A stretch of DNA of 16,594 bases, from positions 1 to 16,594 of the forward strand of contig CAZVYS010000019.1 of the NCBI GenBank assembly GCA_964630755.1. Reading direction: 5' to 3'. Made by a program: the position numbers and the translations under genes. Origin of the DNA: CAZVYS01 sp964630755 (GTDB lineage: Bacteria > Patescibacteriota > Microgenomatia > UBA1400 > CG1-02-47-37). Below are positions 14,316 to 16,594 of the stretch, piece by piece (the stretch's first letter is position 1; each line of letters begins with the position of its first letter). The notes under the pieces are model-generated. The model did not search any database and was not told the DNA's origin. It was given only the letters and a program-made list of their open reading frames with translations.

Positions 14316-14573
14316 TTATACAACTGGTGTTTCTTCAGCTGGTTTTTCCTCTACTGGAGGGGTGGTAGCTGGCGCCTCTGGGGCTGGAGCCTCAGGAGCC
14401 GAATCCGGAGCTGGAGTATCACCAGGCAGGGTTGGTTCAGCAGGAGTATCTACTGGAGGAGTTGAAGTTGGTGTATCAGCTGCTTCAACTGATGCATCAT
14501 CAGTTGAAGCTGGATCTGGTGCTACAGATGGCGTATCAGCCGCTGAGGCAACAGGCTTTTGTTGATCGTCCAT
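14316..14573 (-). CDS. Pro/Ala/Thr/Glu-rich acidic low-complexity protein
   Basis: The 85-residue product has no recognisable domain. It is made of Pro, Ala, Thr, Ser, Glu and Asp in short variants such as PAEP, APEAP and TPP, with hardly any hydrophobic or basic residues, so it should be disordered and acidic. There is no signal peptide, membrane helix or lipobox. A strong SD (GGAGGTGA) and a good promoter upstream support that it is a real gene. The coding sequence looks visibly richer in G and C than its neighbours because of the Pro/Ala codons. The tandem ATCGATATAAAT repeat lies in its leader. Similar short acidic Pro/Ala-rich proteins occur next to small regulators in many bacteria, with no agreed function. 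Confidence 0.7.
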   Translation of the reverse strand: MDDQQKPVASAADTPSVAPDPASTDDASVEAADTPTSTPPVDTPAEPTLPGDTPAPDSAPEAPAPEAPATTPPVEEKPAEETPVV

Positions 14574-14581
14574 GAATTAGT

Positions 14582-14589
14582 TCACCTCC
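14582..14589 (-). promoter_or_regulatory. Strong Shine-Dalgarno of the Pro-rich gene
   Basis: GGAGGTGA on the minus strand ends eight bases before the ATG at 14573. Together with the promoter at 14625-14654 it fixes the start codon and shows that this mRNA has a normal leader. Confidence 0.8.
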
Positions 14590-14599
14590 GTTCAATTGC

Positions 14600-14623
14600 A
14601 TCGATATAAATATCGATATAAAT
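14600..14623. repeat. Two tandem copies of ATCGATATAAAT
   Basis: The 12-bp unit occurs twice without a gap (14600-14611 and 14612-14623), each holding the palindrome ATCGAT. It lies between the -10 box and the SD of the Pro-rich gene, in the position of a leader operator or a phased binding site. Confidence 0.7.
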
Positions 14624-14624
14624 A

Positions 14625-14654
14625 ACTATAGTATGAAAAGTGATTATGATGCAA
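14625..14654 (-). promoter_or_regulatory. Promoter of the Pro-rich gene
   Basis: TTGCAT (14649-14654) and TATAGT (14625-14630) on the minus strand are 18 bp apart. Transcription from about 14618 gives a leader of about 45 nt that includes most of the tandem repeat and the SD. The -35 lies within the last codons of the upstream winged-helix gene. Confidence 0.5.
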
Positions 14655-14883
14655 GTTTAAAATTTATTGGTGAATATAAAGCCCCACGAGTAACACCGAG
14701 TTTTTTGATAAAACCCTTCTTGGCCAACTGCTGAAGATCATAATGTAAAGTTCTTTCGGGGGTACTAATAAAGTTTCTTCTAATGTAATCAAAAGAGACA
14801 ATTTTATGATCTCTAATTACTTGATAGATTTCTTTTCTTCGTAACAATAAAGTGCCTGGATTTGGCAAACTGAGTTGGCTCAT
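14644..14883 (-). CDS. Small winged-helix DNA-binding regulator
   Basis: The 79-residue product is a lone winged helix-turn-helix domain of the DeoR-like kind. A first helix (about 15-25, RRKEIYQVIRD) is followed by the turn and second helix FDYIRRNF (31-38). The recognition helix is TPERTLHYDLQQLAKKG (41-57), and a basic wing hairpin follows, FIKKLGVTRGALYSP (58-72). There is no ligand domain. The promoter has TTGCAA and TACAAA 17 bp apart with a six-base gap to the ATG, and an array of 10-bp direct repeats covers its -35 region. This suggests a self-regulating repressor or activator. A weak AGAGGTGA lies 13 bases before the start, so an SD-led mRNA is a second possibility. The gene sits between the ATP-cone/endonuclease gene and the Pro-rich gene, which may be its targets. 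Confidence 0.75.
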   Translation of the reverse strand: MSQLSLPNPGTLLLRRKEIYQVIRDHKIVSFDYIRRNFISTPERTLHYDLQQLAKKGFIKKLGVTRGALYSPINFKLAS

Positions 14884-14889
14884 GATTAA

Positions 14890-14918
14890 TTTGTATCACC
14901 TCTTGCGAAATATTGCAA
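14890..14918 (-). promoter_or_regulatory. Promoter of the winged-helix gene, overlapping the repeat array
   Basis: The -35 TTGCAA (14913-14918) and the -10 TACAAA (14890-14895) on the minus strand are 17 bp apart, and the -10 is six bases from the ATG at 14883. The -35 is the first part of repeat unit 2, so occupation of the array should affect initiation. Confidence 0.55.
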
Positions 14919-14942
14919 GATATTGCGGAATATTGCGAGATA
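14903..14942. repeat. Four tandem 10-bp repeats, candidate operator
   Basis: The plus strand reads TTGCGAAATA, TTGCAAGATA, TTGCGGAATA and TTGCGAGATA end to end, with a decayed fifth unit TTAGAAGATT after them. The consensus is TTGCRRRATA. Units 1-2 match units 3-4 at 18 of 20 positions, so there is also a 20-bp period. The 10-bp step puts every unit on the same DNA face. The array fills the short gap between the ATP-cone gene and the regulator gene and covers the regulator's -35. Confidence 0.85.
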
Positions 14943-14950
14943 TTAGAAGA

Positions 14951-15757
14951 TTATTTATGGCCTAGATCGGTTAAAGCCTTTAGAATTTGACTCACTTTTG
15001 AAGAGCTTAGACCAATGTCTTGGAGTTGACTCTGGTTAAGTTTAGCCAGATCCCGGCATAGGATTAAGTCGCGATTAAATAAAAGATGGCGATCACGTGA
15101 ATCTAGAAAACTTAAACAAGTTAAAGGGTGAAGATTGTTGGTTTCGATTAATTGTTCTAAACTTCCCCTTTTTGGATAGCGCCAGGCAGTTAGTTTCATT
15201 TTCTTGCAAGTACCATACTGAATAGCGCTTTGAGTTAACTTAGTATTGGTAATTAACCAAACATGGGTAAATTGATCTTTAAGATCTAAAAAGCGTGCCT
15301 GAGTATACATAGCCTCTTTGCTTCTGGTTTTAGTACCTGGTCGATTGTGAAACTTGCACTCGACTAGATTTTTATCATTATTAATATTGGCTACTACATC
15401 GATCTCGTGAGAAATACAATTGCCTTTTAAAACTTGCTGAGCTTGAGTAGTGTAACCAGCTTCGCTTAGTAGTTTTGCTATAAATTTTTCAAAAGGATAA
15501 CCGGATGGACCAAGATTAAGCAAAGAATTTTTTAAAGAGTAACGATAGCCCTGGCCTGATTGAAGTTGATTAAGCTTCTCAAAGACCTGTTTATAAATGG
15601 CTTGAGTGGTAATACCATCAAAAAGTTTACCAGTTAAAGTAACTAGAATCTTATTAATAACTTCTGGTTTAGCGCCAGCTCTTTTTAAAGAATCTCTAAC
15701 TTTTTGTTCATCAAAATCTTCTAGTTCGTTGTTTCGTTTTTTTACTTTAATCGGCAT
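14951..15757 (-). CDS. ATP-cone and Mrr-like nuclease-fold fusion protein
   Basis: The 268-residue product starts with an ATP-cone (about residues 2-85: IKVKKRNNELEDFDEQKVRDSLKRAGA), the nucleotide-sensing domain of ribonucleotide reductases and NrdR. A Mrr-like restriction endonuclease fold follows (about 88-195): FEKFIAKLLSEAGY, HEIDVVA with Asp120, and LVECKFHN with Glu133 and Lys135, which fits a PD-(D/E)xK active site. The C-terminus (about 215-268) is helical, with SQLQDIGLSSSKVSQILKAL as a possible HhH or HTH element. So DNA binding or cutting controlled by nucleotide level is plausible but unproven. No methyltransferase lies beside it, so it is not a normal restriction system in this window. 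TATAAT is six bases before the ATG and overlaps the stop region of nadE. The repeat array follows directly downstream. Confidence 0.8.
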   Translation of the reverse strand: MPIKVKKRNNELEDFDEQKVRDSLKRAGAKPEVINKILVTLTGKLFDGITTQAIYKQVFEKLNQLQSGQGYRYSLKNSLLNLGPSGYPFEKFIAKLLSEAGYTTQAQQVLKGNCISHEIDVVANINNDKNLVECKFHNRPGTKTRSKEAMYTQARFLDLKDQFTHVWLITNTKLTQSAIQYGTCKKMKLTAWRYPKRGSLEQLIETNNLHPLTCLSFLDSRDRHLLFNRDLILCRDLAKLNQSQLQDIGLSSSKVSQILKALTDLGHK

Positions 15758-15763
15758 ATAACA

Positions 15764-15769
15764 ATTATA
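15764..15769 (-). promoter_or_regulatory. -10 box of the ATP-cone gene, leaderless type
   Basis: TATAAT, a perfect consensus on the minus strand, is six bases from the ATG at 15757 and overlaps the TAA stop of nadE. There is no SD. This gene may also be read through from nadE. Confidence 0.55.
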
Positions 15770-16505
15770 AATGATAAGGTACTTTGGTTTTAAAGTCGAC
15801 AGCTTTAAGTCGCTTGATGATTTTATTAACTAATTGTTGATCAAAACTTTGAGTAGATTGTTTTTTAACTAAGGCATTTAGAATGGGATCAGCTTTTTGG
15901 TAAGCAAGCCCAAGTTCTTTTTCATCAGTTTGACCTGGCCACAAACCAGCTGAAGGTGGCTGATTAATGATTGGTTGAGGTAGCCCTAAATACTTAGCTA
16001 GCTTGATCACCTCAGTTTTGTATAGATGGGAAATGGGATTAAGGTCAGCAGCCTCATCTCCATATCTAGTGTAGTAACCTAGTAAGTTTTCAGATTTATT
16101 TTCTGTGCCAATCGCTAAGGCTTTTTTAGCCTTAGCTTGATCAAATAAACAGGTCATTCTAACTCGAACAATGATATTACCAAAACGAAGTGGGTCTTTT
16201 TTGGCGTTAAGTTTAACGGCTAGTTTATCAACTGACCGGGATAATTTTAGTTTGAGTTGCTGATTATCCGGAATATCTAACTTTTTAATTATTAAATTAC
16301 TTAAATCTACAGATTGACGTTTGTAGGGCATTTGAAGAGTATAGAGATTATCTTTGCCTAAGGCCTTGACAGCTAAAATCAGCGCTAAGCTTGAGTCAAG
16401 GCCACCAGAAATAGCCACAATTCCCTTGTTAAAGCCTTGTTGCTTAAAAGTGTCTTTGATAAATTGAACTATCTTGCCTGTTTCTTTTTTTGAATCTAGG
16501 TTCAT
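15765..16505 (-). CDS. nadE: Ammonia-dependent NAD+ synthetase
   Basis: The 246-residue product is a stand-alone NadE of the N-type ATP pyrophosphatase family, which amidates nicotinate adenine dinucleotide to NAD+ with ATP and ammonia in the cytoplasm. The PP-loop AISGGLDSSLAL is at about residues 32-43. ALAIGTENKSENLLGYYTRYGDEAADLNPISHLYKTEV carries the family's GT-N/SE-GY-T-YGD-D-NP residues. The later KEPSA-type block is degenerate here as QPPSAGLWPGQTDEKELG. No glutaminase domain is present, so ammonia is used directly unless a separate amidotransferase exists. The length is typical of the short archaeal/CPR type. TATAAT seven bases before the ATG and no SD suggest a leaderless mRNA. The ATP-cone gene follows after 7 bp and may be co-transcribed. 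Confidence 0.95.
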   Translation of the reverse strand: MNLDSKKETGKIVQFIKDTFKQQGFNKGIVAISGGLDSSLALILAVKALGKDNLYTLQMPYKRQSVDLSNLIIKKLDIPDNQQLKLKLSRSVDKLAVKLNAKKDPLRFGNIIVRVRMTCLFDQAKAKKALAIGTENKSENLLGYYTRYGDEAADLNPISHLYKTEVIKLAKYLGLPQPIINQPPSAGLWPGQTDEKELGLAYQKADPILNALVKKQSTQSFDQQLVNKIIKRLKAVDFKTKVPYHL

Positions 16506-16512
16506 GATCTCA

Positions 16513-16518
16513 ATTATA
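16513..16518 (-). promoter_or_regulatory. -10 box of nadE, leaderless type
   Basis: A perfect TATAAT on the minus strand is seven bases from the ATG at 16505. No convincing -35 is present. It lies in the 41-bp region between nadE and the divergent tRNA gene, which must also hold the tRNA promoter (a plausible TAAAAT is at 16527-16532 on the plus strand). Confidence 0.55.
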
Positions 16519-16546
16519 CCTTATGATAAAATACAGATGTATTCTT

Positions 16547-16594
16547 GGCCCCATCGTCTATCGGCTTAGGACACTAGGTTCTCATCCTAGAAAG
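16547..16594 (+). tRNA. tRNA-Glu(CTC), 3' part beyond window
   Basis: The sequence follows the tRNA-Glu plan: acceptor strand GGCCCCA (16547-16553), TC, D arm GTC...GAC, then the anticodon stem CTAGG/CCTAG enclosing the loop TTCTCAT. The anticodon is CTC, which reads GAG (Glu). The GTCTATCGG-type D arm is typical of glutamate tRNAs. The T arm and 3' acceptor strand are cut off by the window edge. It is the only gene seen on the plus strand. Confidence 0.88.

Noticed and set aside
14362..14565. Plus-strand Gly/Ser/Ala/Val-rich 67-residue open frame
   Set aside because: It is the antisense shadow of the Pro/Ala-rich gene, which has its own strong SD and promoter on the minus strand.
14903..14942. 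CRISPR array
   Set aside because: The units are only 10 bp and contiguous with no spacers, and no cas genes are near. An operator array fits better.
14951..15757. Type IV or Mrr restriction system
   Set aside because: The nuclease fold is present, but fused to an ATP-cone and without restriction partners. Calling it a defence system is not supported by this window alone.

Overview
The window is AT-rich and very compact. Every protein gene lies on the minus strand; the only plus-strand gene is a tRNA-Glu cut off by the right edge. Intergenic gaps are mostly under 40 bp and several genes overlap. The gene set (split dTDP-rhamnose genes, a LemA/TPM pair, a CAP-domain membrane protein, a large secreted beta-domain protein carrying a lamin-tail domain, a short ammonia-type NAD synthetase, an ATP-cone/Mrr fusion and an IS200-like/RAYT transposase) together with many leaderless-type promoters suggests an uncultured small-genome bacterium of the Patescibacteria/CPR kind, perhaps Microgenomates-like. 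That placement is an inference; no ribosomal or other phylogenetic marker is present.

Layout from left to right, which is downstream to upstream for the genes. 1-1874: dTDP-rhamnose genes rfbD (partial) and rfbB, overlapping by 11 bp. 1895-3326: TPM-domain protein and LemA, an operon with a strong Shine-Dalgarno (SD) in front of lemA. 3357-6451: YkuK-like RNase H-fold protein, DUF5680-like protein, EamA transporter and the RarA clamp-loader-like ATPase. 6501-8377: rfbA, a small membrane protein and a CAP-domain membrane protein. 8387-11952: a two-gene surface module, made of a 941-residue secreted multidomain protein and a membrane-anchored partner joined by an ATGA overlap. 12051-12776: an IS200/RAYT-type transposase gene with three copies of one perfect palindrome, at its end, inside it and just upstream. 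12741-14220: DNA polymerase IV and a small protein overlapping it. 14316-14573: a Pro/Ala-rich acidic protein. 14644-16505: a small winged-helix regulator with a tandem 10-bp repeat array at its promoter, then the ATP-cone/endonuclease protein and NadE. 16547 onward: tRNA-Glu(CTC).

Functionally, RfbA, RfbB and RfbD supply dTDP-L-rhamnose for cell-surface glycans, and the surface module, CAP protein, LemA and TPM protein also belong to the envelope. RarA and DinB are replication-stress and DNA-damage tolerance functions. The most unusual parts are (1) the transposase-palindrome unit, where one palindrome copy is read in frame inside the transposase and another forms the C-terminus of DinB; (2) the 10-bp repeat array over the promoter of the small regulator; (3) mutually exclusive hairpins in the leader of the large surface protein; and (4) nine genes whose best -10 box sits only 6-7 bp from the start codon, in contrast to three genes with clear SD sequences.
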